Positions 53,802 to 62,486 of a stretch of 64,000 nucleotides of DNA are shown one piece after another. The DNA comes from JALYUM01 sp036688685. GTDB lineage: Bacteria; Pseudomonadota; Gammaproteobacteria; Burkholderiales; Burkholderiaceae_D. The notes beneath the pieces were generated by a model. The model made no database searches. It had not been told where the DNA came from and worked only from the letters and a program-made list of their open reading frames with translations. The DNA lies in NCBI RefSeq assembly GCF_036688685.1, contig NZ_JAQQPS010000011.1:1-64000 (forward strand), in the 5' to 3' direction. Numbering within the stretch: the first letter of the stretch is position 1; the number at the start of each line of letters is the position of its first letter. The position numbers were made by a program, and so were the translations under genes.

Positions 53802-53892
53802 GATATCGATCCGACAGGCTTTGGGCCGACCGGTAAAAACAGTAAACGGCTGCTATGATACCTGTTTTACGAAGCCAGCCTAAGAAGACGCC

Positions 53893-55245
53893 ATGAACGA
53901 CAGCATGTTCACCCACACCCAGGACCAGCTCAAGCAGCTCGCGCGCGACGTGCTTGCGTTTGCGAAAGAAAAGGGCGGCAGCGATGCAGCGGTCGAATTC
54001 TCCGAAGGCGGCGGCTTGTCCGTGTCGGTCCGCAAGGGCAAAATCGAGACGATCGAACAAAACAAGGACAAGGGCATGGGCGTGACGGTGTATATCGGCC
54101 AGCGCCGCGGTAACGCCAGCACCTCCGATTTTTCCGCCGCCGCCCTGCGCGCCACGGTCGATGCGGCTTACAACATCGCCCGCTTCACGGCCGAAGACGA
54201 TTGCGCCGGCCTGGCCGACCCCGCTTTGTACGAACACGATCCGCAAGACCTGCGCCTGTGCTACCCATGGGACATCACGGCGGCGGACGCCGTGGTGCTG
54301 GCCCAGCGCGCCGAAGCGGCCGCGTTCGACGTCGACCCGCGCGTGACTAACAGCGAAGGCGCCAGCGTGCACGTGCAGTCGTCCCATTTTGTCAGCGCCA
54401 ATTCGCGTGGCTTCATCGGCGGCTATCCGTTTTCGCGCCACACCTTATCCGTGGCGCCCATCGCCGGCAAGGGCGCGCGCATGCAGCGCGATTACTGGTA
54501 CACCTCGGCGCGCGACCCGATGCGCATGGCGCAACCCGAAGCGGTGGGCCGCTACGCCGCCGAACGCGCACTGGCGCGCCTGAACGCGCGCCAGATGAGC
54601 ACCGTCACCTGCCCCGTGCTGTTCGAGGCGCCGCTCGCTGCGGGCCTGCTGGGCGCGCTGGTGCAAGCCACGTCCGGTGGCGCGCTGTATCGCAAGTCGA
54701 CCTTTTTGAACGATTCGCTCGGCACCACCATCTTCCCGACCCATATCTCGGTGACGGAAGACCCGTTCGTGCTCGGCGGCGTCGGTTCGGCACCGTTCGA
54801 TGAAGAAGGCGTGCGCACGGTACGCCGCGACGTGGTGCGCGATGGCGTGCTGCAAGGGTATTTCCTGTCCTCGTATTCGGCGCGCAAACTCGGCATGCAG
54901 ACCACTGGCAATGCGGGCGGGTCGCACAACCTCGAGATGAAGTCGAGCGGGACCCGCCTGGCCGACGATTTTGCGGGCATGCTGCGCAAGATGGATCGCG
55001 GGCTGCTGGTTACCGAACTGATGGGCGAGGGTACCAACTACGTCACGGGCGACTATTCGCGCGGGGCGTCGGGGTTCTGGGTGGAGAACGGCGTGATTCA
55101 GTATCCGGTGGAAGAGATCACGATTGCGGGGAATATGAAGGATATGTTCCAGGCGATCGTCGGGATCGGGTCGGATGTGCTGACGCGCGGGAACAAGACG
55201 ACCGGGTCGATTCTTATCGAAAAAATGGTGGTGGGCGGGAGCTGA
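53893..55245 (+). CDS. pmbA: Metalloprotease PmbA/TldE
   Basis: The 450-residue protein shows PmbA features: GGSDAAVEFSEGGGLSVSVRKGKIET, FVSANSRGFIGGYPFSRHTLS, and the C-terminal region GNAGGSHNLEMKSS and LLVTELMGEGTNYVTGDYSRGASGFWVENG. With TldD it forms a heterodimeric protease that removes leader peptides of microcins and degrades CcdA-like proteins; PmbA itself lacks the zinc site. tldD is not in the window. Confidence 0.95.
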   Translation: MNDSMFTHTQDQLKQLARDVLAFAKEKGGSDAAVEFSEGGGLSVSVRKGKIETIEQNKDKGMGVTVYIGQRRGNASTSDFSAAALRATVDAAYNIARFTAEDDCAGLADPALYEHDPQDLRLCYPWDITAADAVVLAQRAEAAAFDVDPRVTNSEGASVHVQSSHFVSANSRGFIGGYPFSRHTLSVAPIAGKGARMQRDYWYTSARDPMRMAQPEAVGRYAAERALARLNARQMSTVTCPVLFEAPLAAGLLGALVQATSGGALYRKSTFLNDSLGTTIFPTHISVTEDPFVLGGVGSAPFDEEGVRTVRRDVVRDGVLQGYFLSSYSARKLGMQTTGNAGGSHNLEMKSSGTRLADDFAGMLRKMDRGLLVTELMGEGTNYVTGDYSRGASGFWVENGVIQYPVEEITIAGNMKDMFQAIVGIGSDVLTRGNKTTGSILIEKMVVGGS

Positions 55246-55270
55246 TTACACCTCACGGTTCTGCGGGCGG

Positions 55271-55361
55271 GTTATGGGTTCCCGCCTTCGCGGGAATGAC
55301 GTGCTTATGTTAGTTGAACCAAAAACCGTCATCCCCGCGCAGGCGGGGACCCATAGCACCT
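55271..55361. repeat. Pair of inverted REP-like palindromes
   Basis: TATGGGTTCCCGCCTTCGCG then GGAATGACG, and after about 30 nt the inverse AACCGTCATCCCCGCGCAGG then CGGGGACCCATA. It is built like the unit at 51.6 kb with a different stem. It lies between pmbA and a small gene. Confidence 0.8.
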
Positions 55362-55384
55362 CAAATTAGCCAACACAGTAAAAC

Positions 55385-55615
55385 ATGACCATCTTCTCCC
55401 AATCCGTCTTCGACGCCACCGTCATCTACAACGACAATGAACTGTTCAAAGGCCAGGGCGCCGCCCTCGGCTGGGCCGCGAAAGTGGCTGCTGAACTGGG
55501 CACCCCGGTCACCGTCGAAAAAGTCGGCACCGGCTGGATCCTGGTCGGCGCGGTCGACGGTGAGCCGCGCCGTTGGTGCATCATCGGCCAGCGCATTGCA
55601 CCACTAAAAGACTAA
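55385..55615 (+). CDS. Small hypothetical protein
   Basis: The 76-residue product reads MTIFSQSVFDATVIYNDNEL then FKGQGAALGWAAKVAAELGT and ends RRWCIIGQRIAPLKD. It is soluble, without signal peptide, and has one Cys. No family recognised. It has only a weak ribosome site and its end lies 5 nt before the stop codon of the convergent DUF1501 gene. Confidence 0.6.
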   Translation: MTIFSQSVFDATVIYNDNELFKGQGAALGWAAKVAAELGTPVTVEKVGTGWILVGAVDGEPRRWCIIGQRIAPLKD

Positions 55616-55620
55616 ACGGT

Positions 55621-57021
55621 TTATAAAAAACCCAGCGTGCGCGCGCTGGCGTTGTAGTTCGAAAGACTCGGCAGCATCGTCAACAGCCCGCTGTCCGAAA
55701 TTCCCATCCATTTGCCCAGTGTCGCCGCCAGCTGGTCGACCGAGGTGGTCGGCAGCAAGCGCCCCTGGCCGACATCGTCCACGCCGCCATTGGCCACGAC
55801 CGGTGCGGTGCCATATAAACTCTGGCCCTTGACCGCGCCACCCATCACGAAGTGCATGCTGCCCCAGCCGTGGTCGGCGCCGTCGTTGTTGCCGGTCATG
55901 GTGCGGCCGAAGTCCGAGGCGGTGAAGGTGGTTACGCTGTCGGCCACGCCCAGTTCCACCGTACTGGCATAAAACGCCGCCATCGCGTCGGCCACCAGCT
56001 TCATCAGTTTCGGGTGCGTGGTCGCCATGCTGTCGTGCAGGTCGAAGCCGCCCAGCGACACGAAAAACACCTGGCGCTTGGCGCCCAGCGCGGGCGCTGC
56101 GGCGATCATGCGTGCCACCATTTTCAGCTGGTCGCCCAGGCCATTCGCGGCCGGGAACGGCGTGGCCAGCGCGGTGCTGCCGGCCAGGGCGCCCGTCAAT
56201 GTGGTGTTGGCGTCGATCGAGCGCTTGGCCACTCGGTTGTATTCGTTCTCCAGCAAGTGCGTGCGCGGCTGCGTGATCAGCGTGCGCAGCGCTTCGGTGG
56301 CAGCCGACGAGCCAAACAGCGGGTTTTTCAGGCCGGACAGCGGCACCGAGCCGTTGGTCGAGACCTGGTACTGCACCGCCGAGGCGCCCGACATGAAAAT
56401 CGCATTGCCCGACACGTTCACGCAGGTGAAGGTGGAATTGGTATTGCCGGACTCGAAAATATCGCCGATCCGTCCGCCCCAGCCCGATTTGGCCCCTTCC
56501 GGCGCTGACGACTGCCAGGTCGATTGCTGGTCGTTGTGCGAAAACAGTTTGGCCGGCAGCTTCACCGATTTGGCATTCCACTGCGCCTTGGTGGTCGGCT
56601 GAATCAGGGTGCCGATGTTCATGATGACGCCCAGTTTGCCGCTGTCGAACAGTGGCAGGATCGGTGCCAGGCCGGGCGCCAGCGCGTACTGGTGCGCCGC
56701 GCCGGTGGAGTCGAGCGGCGCGGCTGCCAGTGGTTTGAGCAAGGTGGCGTCCAGGCTCGCGCGGGTGTGCGCGAAGGTCGGGCGCATCGCCTGGTAGGCG
56801 TTGTAGCTGGTCGCATCGTAAGGCACCACCGTGTTGGCGTAGTCGTTACCGCCGTACAGGAAAATGCAGACCATGGCTTTGTAGTCGGTCGCGCCGGCTG
56901 CGGAGGCGTCTGCCATCGCGGCCAGGTTCAGCGCCCACGGGGCGGCGGCGCCGGCGATCGACAGCGCCGAGGCGCGTTTCAGGAAGGCGCGGCGCGATGG
57001 ATTGGTGTCAGGTTTGTTCAT
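55621..57021 (-). CDS. DUF1501 domain protein (Tat-exported)
   Basis: The 466-residue protein has a Tat signal (NPSRRAFLKRASALSIAGAA) and DUF1501 motifs: FLYGGNDYANTVVPYD, LAPGLAPILPLFDSGKLGVIMN, FVSLGGFDLHDSM and TASDFGRTMTGNNDGADHGWGSMHFVMGGAV with conserved His-Gly-Trp-Gly. DUF1501 resembles sulfatase/alkaline-phosphatase-like folds, so a metal-dependent hydrolase is possible, but no activity is established. It lies 9 nt downstream of a DUF1800 gene; the two are a recurring pair in Gram-negative bacteria. Confidence 0.9.
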   Translation of the reverse strand: MNKPDTNPSRRAFLKRASALSIAGAAAPWALNLAAMADASAAGATDYKAMVCIFLYGGNDYANTVVPYDATSYNAYQAMRPTFAHTRASLDATLLKPLAAAPLDSTGAAHQYALAPGLAPILPLFDSGKLGVIMNIGTLIQPTTKAQWNAKSVKLPAKLFSHNDQQSTWQSSAPEGAKSGWGGRIGDIFESGNTNSTFTCVNVSGNAIFMSGASAVQYQVSTNGSVPLSGLKNPLFGSSAATEALRTLITQPRTHLLENEYNRVAKRSIDANTTLTGALAGSTALATPFPAANGLGDQLKMVARMIAAAPALGAKRQVFFVSLGGFDLHDSMATTHPKLMKLVADAMAAFYASTVELGVADSVTTFTASDFGRTMTGNNDGADHGWGSMHFVMGGAVKGQSLYGTAPVVANGGVDDVGQGRLLPTTSVDQLAATLGKWMGISDSGLLTMLPSLSNYNASARTLGFL

Positions 57022-57030
57022 GGCGCTGCC

Positions 57031-58758
57031 TTATTTCTGGATGATGAACTCGGGGGCTGCCAATACCAGCACCAGGGCGGTATAGATGCGATTGAGGCGC
57101 AACACGTCAGTGCCGAAACCCATGGTGTCGAGCGCGCCCTTGAGCAGCGCGATGGTGGCGCCGGAGAGCTGGCCGTTGGCCATCACGAGATTGATTTCGT
57201 CGAGCAGGCCCTGGGAACTGTCGGACAGCGCCATCCAGGCCGCATAGGTCGGCTTGACATCGCCGGCGCCGTTCTTGACGACGCCCTGCATGTAATTCAG
57301 GTAGCCGACCACGCTCGATTCATTGGTGATGCCGAATTCCGGCGCGACCATGCCGCTGGTGGCCACGGGGCTGTTCGGCGGCACGTAGCCGGGGCGGAAA
57401 AAGTTGAAGACGCTGCTTGAGCGCAGGGGACTCTGGCCCAGCCGGTTGGACGGATCGCTGGTGTTGCCGATGGTCCAGGCATCCGCCGTCGAGGTGGCGT
57501 CGGTGGCGCGCACCCAGGACGCCAGGCGCAGGATCGGTTCGCGCTGCTTGCCGAAAGAGGCGTTGCTCAGGTTGGCCGGGTTGCGCGCCTCGTCGTCGAG
57601 CAGGACGGCCTTGATGACGGCCTTCAGGTTGCCCTTGGCGCCGCTGCCGTCGTTGTTGAAAACAGCCGTCACACGGGTGACATAAGCCGGTGACGGGTTG
57701 CTGGTGACCAGGCGCTGGATCAGCTGGCGGCTGATGTTGGGCGCCAGGCTCGCGTGCGCGAAAATCGCGTCCAGCGCCATGGTCAGGCTGTTTTCGCCTG
57801 TGGTGCCGGCCGCGATGGTCGTGCCGAGGAAGGTCTTGGTGCCGGTTTCGTGGTTCTTGGCCGTCACGATCATTGGGCGGCGCTTGAACTCCGGCACGGT
57901 GTAGACGGTGCCGGTCATGTCGTAGCCCCAGCCGGTGAACACGCGCGCCAGGCCGGTGACGTCGTCGAGCGTGTAGGTTTCCTGGGTCGCGCCGTTATTC
58001 AGTTTGGGCGTGCCGTCCAGGTTCAGCTGCACCAGGCCGATGGTGAACAGTTGCATGACTTCGCGGGCATAGTTCTCGTCGGGCATGGCGCCGGTGCTGA
58101 GGTTCTGCTTGACGCTGCCGCGGTAGGTCAGGTATTCACCCATCGGCGCGCTGGTCGACACTTGCTGCAGCAGCGTGCGGTAATTGCCGAAGGCGTTCGC
58201 TTCGAGCAGGTCGAGGTAGGCCGCGGCGGAAAATTGCACCCAGCCGGTGCTGAAACCGGACACCGACGTCACCAGGATTTCGGACAGGGCAAAGGTGATG
58301 CGCTGGCGCAGCGTGTCCGGTGAGGACAGCATCTTGCGCCAGATGACCGGGTCGGCGCCCGCTTCGCTGTATTGGTTGGCGATGGCGTCGAAGCCCTTCG
58401 CTACCAGCCAGTCCCAGCGGGTCTGGGTCGGCGCCATGGCCATCTGCTCGTCGAGCCAGGCGCTGTAGCCGATAGCCTGAACGCGTTCGATCTGCGCACG
58501 CGTGGCGCCCATCGAGGCCTGGCCCAGGAAGCGCGCGGCCAGGCTGGCTGTCGGCAGGCTGACCGGCGTCGCCGGGGCGGTAACGGGGGTGGTCGCGCCG
58601 GGCGTGGCAGCGCCGCTGTCGCCGCCACCGCCGCCGCCGCAGGCGGCCAGCAAGGCGCCCAGGCCGAGGGCGACCGGGGCCAGCGATGGCGTGCTGGCTG
58701 CGGCTGTGGGAATCTGCAGCGCGGGGGCCGCGCCAATGCTCGTTTCAAGGACTGTCAT
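57031..58758 (-). CDS. DUF1800 domain protein (lipoprotein-like)
   Basis: The 575-residue protein has an N-terminal lipobox-like GLGALLAACGGGGGG (Cys about residue 39) and the DUF1800 body with AARFLGQASMGATRAQIERVQAIGYSAWLDEQMAM and ENYAREVMQLFTIGLVQLN, RRPMIVTAKNHETGTKTFLG, HASLAPNISRQLIQRLVTSNP and FNFFRPGYVPPNSPV. DUF1800 proteins are usually extracytoplasmic and of unknown activity. It is upstream of the DUF1501 gene by 9 nt. The ribosome site is weak and a start downstream cannot be excluded. Confidence 0.9.
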   Translation of the reverse strand: MTVLETSIGAAPALQIPTAAASTPSLAPVALGLGALLAACGGGGGGDSGAATPGATTPVTAPATPVSLPTASLAARFLGQASMGATRAQIERVQAIGYSAWLDEQMAMAPTQTRWDWLVAKGFDAIANQYSEAGADPVIWRKMLSSPDTLRQRITFALSEILVTSVSGFSTGWVQFSAAAYLDLLEANAFGNYRTLLQQVSTSAPMGEYLTYRGSVKQNLSTGAMPDENYAREVMQLFTIGLVQLNLDGTPKLNNGATQETYTLDDVTGLARVFTGWGYDMTGTVYTVPEFKRRPMIVTAKNHETGTKTFLGTTIAAGTTGENSLTMALDAIFAHASLAPNISRQLIQRLVTSNPSPAYVTRVTAVFNNDGSGAKGNLKAVIKAVLLDDEARNPANLSNASFGKQREPILRLASWVRATDATSTADAWTIGNTSDPSNRLGQSPLRSSSVFNFFRPGYVPPNSPVATSGMVAPEFGITNESSVVGYLNYMQGVVKNGAGDVKPTYAAWMALSDSSQGLLDEINLVMANGQLSGATIALLKGALDTMGFGTDVLRLNRIYTALVLVLAAPEFIIQK

Positions 58759-58922
58759 GCCGCACCCGATCAGGTTGTATGTACCAACCAGAATGCTAGA
58801 GGCGGCTTGGCTTACATGCCTAACGGCAATATGTAATCAATTGTTAAAAGCCAAGTAATGAAGCTTTGGCGCAACATAATCTTGCGCGACTGGCATGCCA
58901 GATGTCGGATGATTACGACGTA

Positions 58923-58963
58923 ACGTGGCAAATGTGTATCAGCTGTTGCCGCATTTGCCACGT
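58923..58963. repeat. Inverted repeat, 12-bp perfect arms
   Basis: ACGTGGCAAATG (58923-58934), a 17-nt loop and CATTTGCCACGT (58952-58963). It lies five bases beyond the stop codon of the minus-strand NTF2-like gene and upstream of the DUF1800 gene. It has no T run, so it is more likely an operator or an unusual terminator. Confidence 0.7.
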
Positions 58964-58968
58964 GGCGT

Positions 58969-59325
58969 TTATGCCAGCGTTTGCACGCCGGTGGCGAACG
59001 ACGCGCGCGCAATTTTGCCGTCAACGACTTCGTACACGCACAGCATTTCCAGCGTGCCGACGCCCTCCGGAAAATTGCGCGTGATTATTTCGAGGTCGAT
59101 CACCATCTTGCCCAGCACAGTGCGTGAAAGCAGGCGCGCGTGCAGGTCCGGTTCGGCGAAGCGGATCGCGTAGCGGCCCCGCAGCGCGTCGTGGCCCTGC
59201 GCCAGCAGTTCGCCATGCAGCACGAACTGCTGCGCGTCCGGCGCGTAGGTCGCCATCAGGGCGTCGAGGTCTTTCGCGTTGAAGGCATCGAGCTGCGCCT
59301 GGATGACGGCGGCAGGCGCCATCAT
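58969..59325 (-). CDS. NTF2-like (SnoaL-type) small protein
   Basis: The 118-residue protein is a cone-shaped NTF2-like domain: MMAPAAVIQAQLDAFNAKDLD, then ALMATYAPDAQQFVLHGE and GHDALRGRYAIRFAE and MLCVYEVVDGKIARASFATG. Relatives are SnoaL-type isomerases, ketosteroid isomerases or steroid-like binding proteins. Its ATG overlaps the stop codon of the carboxypeptidase gene (ATGA), so the two are translationally coupled. Confidence 0.83.
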   Translation of the reverse strand: MMAPAAVIQAQLDAFNAKDLDALMATYAPDAQQFVLHGELLAQGHDALRGRYAIRFAEPDLHARLLSRTVLGKMVIDLEIITRNFPEGVGTLEMLCVYEVVDGKIARASFATGVQTLA

Positions 59326-60449
59326 TGCGCGCGCAACGACAGCAGTACCGGCTGCAGCACGGCCGCGCCGAGGCGTGCGCTGCGTGCGCCGTCCCAGCCG
59401 ACCTGCTCGTCCGGATCGTTGGCGTTGTCCTTGAACGGCAGCTCGAGCGTCAGCGACAGGCAGCCGAAGGCGTGCGTGATGTGCGGCGAGCCCATGGTCA
59501 GCACTTCGTCCGTGTACGGCGCCGGCGGGTAGCCGTGCACGTCCTGGAAGTCGGGGCTGGCGATCTTGAAGTCGTCCATGAAGCGGCGCTGGGCTGCTGC
59601 TTGTGCGGCGCTGAAATTGGGCAGGGCTTCGCTGCCAGCCACGAATACGTACGGCAGGCCTTCATCGCCGTGCACATCCAAAAACAGGTCGCAGCCAATT
59701 TCGTGCATCTTCTGTTTGACGAGGAAAACTTCCGGGCTGCGCGCCATGGTGGGATTCAACCACTCGCGATTCAGGTTGGCGCCAGCGGCGTTGGTTCTCA
59801 GGTTGCCGCGCGCGGCGCCGTCCGGGTTCATGTTCGGTACCACGTAGAACACCGACTCTTTTAACAGCTGGCGCCCGAACGGGTGGGCCGGGTCGAGCAG
59901 GGCGTCGAGCATGCCTTCGACGAACCACTCGGCCATCGTCTCGCCCGGGTGCTGGCGCGCGATGACCCAGACTTTTTTGCTGGCGGCCGGGTCACCGATG
60001 ACCAGCATATTCAGGTCGCGGCCGTCGACCGTGTTGCCCAGGTCGACCATGCGCACGCTTTCCGACATCTGCGCGCGGTCCAGCAATTCCAGGTGGCGCT
60101 CGAACGAGTACGGCTCGAAATAGGCGTAGTAGACGCTATCCATGGCCGGCGTGTGCTCGATGGTCATCACATTGCCGTCGAAGGAAGTCGGCACGCGGAA
60201 CCAGTTAATGCGGTCGTAGCTGGCGCAGGCGCGGTAGTCTTCCCAGCCGGCCGGATAGGCGCTTTTTCCGGCATTGAGCAGGCGGATTGTGCACGGCTCG
60301 CCTTGCGCGCCCTGCAGGCGGAAATAAAACCACTGGGTGATGTCGGCGTGCGAGTCCTTGCGGATGTTCAGGTCGATGGCGTTGGCGCTTGTGGCGCTGA
60401 CGATGTCGATGGCGCCAGCGTCGAACTGGCTGCTGATCTTGATAGACAT
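59322..60449 (-). CDS. M14 carboxypeptidase of the cytosolic (CCP/AGBL-like) type
   Basis: The 375-residue protein has an N-terminal beta-domain (IDLNIRKDSHADITQWFYFRLQG, residues about 24-90) as in cytosolic carboxypeptidases, and the M14 zinc site ARQHPGETMAEWFVEGMLD (His, Glu) with DVHGDEGLPYVF (His) and SLTLELPFKDN (catalytic Glu). No signal peptide is present. Eukaryotic relatives remove glutamates from tubulin; bacterial members have unknown substrates. The ribosome site AGGA lies upstream of 60449. Confidence 0.88.
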   Translation of the reverse strand: MSIKISSQFDAGAIDIVSATSANAIDLNIRKDSHADITQWFYFRLQGAQGEPCTIRLLNAGKSAYPAGWEDYRACASYDRINWFRVPTSFDGNVMTIEHTPAMDSVYYAYFEPYSFERHLELLDRAQMSESVRMVDLGNTVDGRDLNMLVIGDPAASKKVWVIARQHPGETMAEWFVEGMLDALLDPAHPFGRQLLKESVFYVVPNMNPDGAARGNLRTNAAGANLNREWLNPTMARSPEVFLVKQKMHEIGCDLFLDVHGDEGLPYVFVAGSEALPNFSAAQAAAQRRFMDDFKIASPDFQDVHGYPPAPYTDEVLTMGSPHITHAFGCLSLTLELPFKDNANDPDEQVGWDGARSARLGAAVLQPVLLSLRAQ

Positions 60450-60478
60450 GATGTGTCCTGGTGATGGTGGATCGACGA

Positions 60479-61396
60479 TTATAGTCCGCCGAAACGTTCG
60501 AAGTAGGCGGCATCGGCTTGCGGCGCCGCCGGCTCTTCGGCGGTTAGCCGCGCCATGACGTGCGCTTCGGCCTGGCTGGCCACCAGCCGGTAAATGGCGC
60601 CGGCCAGCGCGTAGGCGTCCGAGCCGGGCCAGGGTGCTGGCAACAGTTCGACCGGCAGCATCGGGTCGTGCAGTTGCACCCGGCGGTAGGCGTGGATGAG
60701 CAGGGAGCGGATGGCGAACGACGCGCCTGGCGCGGGCGCGCCGTCGCGCTGCAGGATGGCCAGCAGGGGTGTAAAGGTCGCGCTGAACTGGCGGTAGCTG
60801 TCGATTTCGGGCCGCAGGTCCCAGGCCGCGTCGACCAGTTCGCGCAGCGGCCGGCTGGCGCCGCCGGGCAGCTCGGTCGCCGCGCAGATGAACACCTTGC
60901 CGGCCGCGCCGGTGCGCGCCAGGATCTCGCCCAGGCTGCCCTGGTCGGGCGCGGGATGGGCCAGCACGCCGGGCGCCAGCATCGCATAACCCTCCCATTC
61001 GAGTTCCTTGCGCAGCGCCGTGCGCACGGGGGCATCGATGCTGCCATTTGGCGCGAGCAGCAGCGTCCAGCGGCCATCCCAGTGCAGGCCGGGGGCGGCG
61101 TAGATGCGCCGGTTGGCGCGTTCCAGCCGCGGCAGCGCTTCGCCATCGATGGCGTAAAGGCTGCGCCGGCCATCGCGTTTGGCGACCAGCCAGCCTTCCT
61201 GCGCCAGGCGGAACACGCTGGTGCGCAGCAGGCGGTCGGTAACGCCGAACGGCGCCAGCAGCTCGATCAGGCTGCCCAGCCAGACGCGCCCGCCGTGCGG
61301 GGCGATTGCGTCGCCGATGACCGTCATGACGAGCGATTTTGAGCGCGGTGGTTCAGTTGCGAGGAAGGCCGCGATCCATTCAGAAGCAATTTGCAT
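60479..61396 (-). CDS. paaX: Phenylacetyl-CoA-responsive repressor PaaX
   Basis: The 305-residue protein matches PaaX: an N-terminal winged helix (SKSLVMTVIGDAIAPHGGRVWLGSLIELLAPFG, RLLRTSVFRLAQEGWL) followed by the characteristic WTLLLAPNG and a C-terminal dimer domain with LLIHAYRRVQLHDPMLPVELLPAPW. PaaX represses phenylacetate genes until phenylacetyl-CoA binds. It is divergent from paaA. The start at 61396 has no strong ribosome site and an upstream extension is possible. Confidence 0.9.
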   Translation of the reverse strand: MQIASEWIAAFLATEPPRSKSLVMTVIGDAIAPHGGRVWLGSLIELLAPFGVTDRLLRTSVFRLAQEGWLVAKRDGRRSLYAIDGEALPRLERANRRIYAAPGLHWDGRWTLLLAPNGSIDAPVRTALRKELEWEGYAMLAPGVLAHPAPDQGSLGEILARTGAAGKVFICAATELPGGASRPLRELVDAAWDLRPEIDSYRQFSATFTPLLAILQRDGAPAPGASFAIRSLLIHAYRRVQLHDPMLPVELLPAPWPGSDAYALAGAIYRLVASQAEAHVMARLTAEEPAAPQADAAYFERFGGL

Positions 61397-61424
61397 GCTG
61401 ACAAGGATACGCGAAAGCGCAACA

Positions 61425-61469
61425 TGATTCAAAAACGCGGTGTACATTCATTTTTCTGTATCGTATGAT
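61425..61469 (+). promoter_or_regulatory. Probable paaA promoter with PaaX-type site
   Basis: TGTACA (61441-61446), a 17-nt spacer and TATGAT (61464-61469) make a good sigma70-type promoter 25 nt upstream of the paaA start. TGATTC at 61425-61430 recalls the TGATTC core of E. coli PaaX sites; operator assignment is tentative. Confidence 0.5.
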
Positions 61470-61493
61470 GGGCACATCAAGGGGAGACACACC

Positions 61494-62486
61494 ATGTATG
61501 CACAACTGGTAGAAACCGGCCTGAAGAAGGTCCAGAGCATTGATGAGATGAGCGAGGAAGAGCAGGCCTTCCAGGCGCGCATTGACGCCGGCATCAAGAT
61601 CGAAGCGAAGGACTGGATGCCGGATGCGTACCGCAAAACCCTGATCCGCCAGATTTCACAGCACGCCCACTCGGAAATCGTCGGCCAGCTGCCCGAGGGC
61701 AACTGGGTCACGCGCGCGCCGACGCTGAAACGCAAAGCGATCCTGCTGGCCAAGATTCAGGACGAAGCCGGCCACGGCCTGTATCTATATAGTGCCGCCG
61801 AAACGCTGGGCGTCTCGCGCGACGAATTGCTGGCCGCGCTGCATGCCGGTAAAGCCAAGTACTCGAGCATCTTCAATTACCCGACCCTGTCGTGGGCCGA
61901 CATGGGTGCGATCGGCTGGCTGGTCGACGGCTCGGCCATCATCAACCAGATCCCGCTGTGCCGCTGCTCGTACGGTCCGTATGCGCGCGCCATGGTGCGC
62001 GTCTGCAAGGAAGAGTCGTTCCACGCGCGCCAGGGCTACGACATCATGATGAGCCTGGCCAAGGGCACGCCCGCGCAAAAGGCCATGGCGCAGGATGCGC
62101 TGAACCGCTGGTGGTGGCCGTCGCTGATGATGTTCGGGCCATCGGACGCCGAGTCGGTCAACAGCGCGCAGTCGTCGAAATGGCGCATCAAGCTGTTTTC
62201 CAACGACGAGCTGCGCCAGCGGATGGTCGACCAGACCGTCCCGCAGATCGACTACCTCGGCTTGACGGTGCCCGATCCCGACCTGAAGTTCAACGCCGCA
62301 AGCGGTCACTACGAATTCGGCGCGATCGACTGGAGCGAGTTCCACAACGTCCTGAAGGGCAATGGCCCGTGCAACCGCGAGCGCCTGCAAACGCGCGTGA
62401 AAGCGTGGGACGACGGCGCCTGGTTCCGCGATGCGCTGGGAGCGTATGCCGACAAGCAGGCGGCAAAAAAGGAGATCGCAGCATGA
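61494..62486 (+). CDS. paaA: Phenylacetyl-CoA epoxidase subunit PaaA
   Basis: The 330-residue protein is the catalytic subunit of the phenylacetyl-CoA 1,2-epoxidase. Diiron motifs are visible: DEAGHGLYLYSAAE (around residue 90-105) and KEESFHARQGYD (around 175). Start MYAQLVETGLKK follows AAGGGGAG at 61494; the upstream in-frame GTG at 61440 is not used. It overlaps paaB by 4 nt. Confidence 0.96.
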   Translation: MYAQLVETGLKKVQSIDEMSEEEQAFQARIDAGIKIEAKDWMPDAYRKTLIRQISQHAHSEIVGQLPEGNWVTRAPTLKRKAILLAKIQDEAGHGLYLYSAAETLGVSRDELLAALHAGKAKYSSIFNYPTLSWADMGAIGWLVDGSAIINQIPLCRCSYGPYARAMVRVCKEESFHARQGYDIMMSLAKGTPAQKAMAQDALNRWWWPSLMMFGPSDAESVNSAQSSKWRIKLFSNDELRQRMVDQTVPQIDYLGLTVPDPDLKFNAASGHYEFGAIDWSEFHNVLKGNGPCNRERLQTRVKAWDDGAWFRDALGAYADKQAAKKEIAA

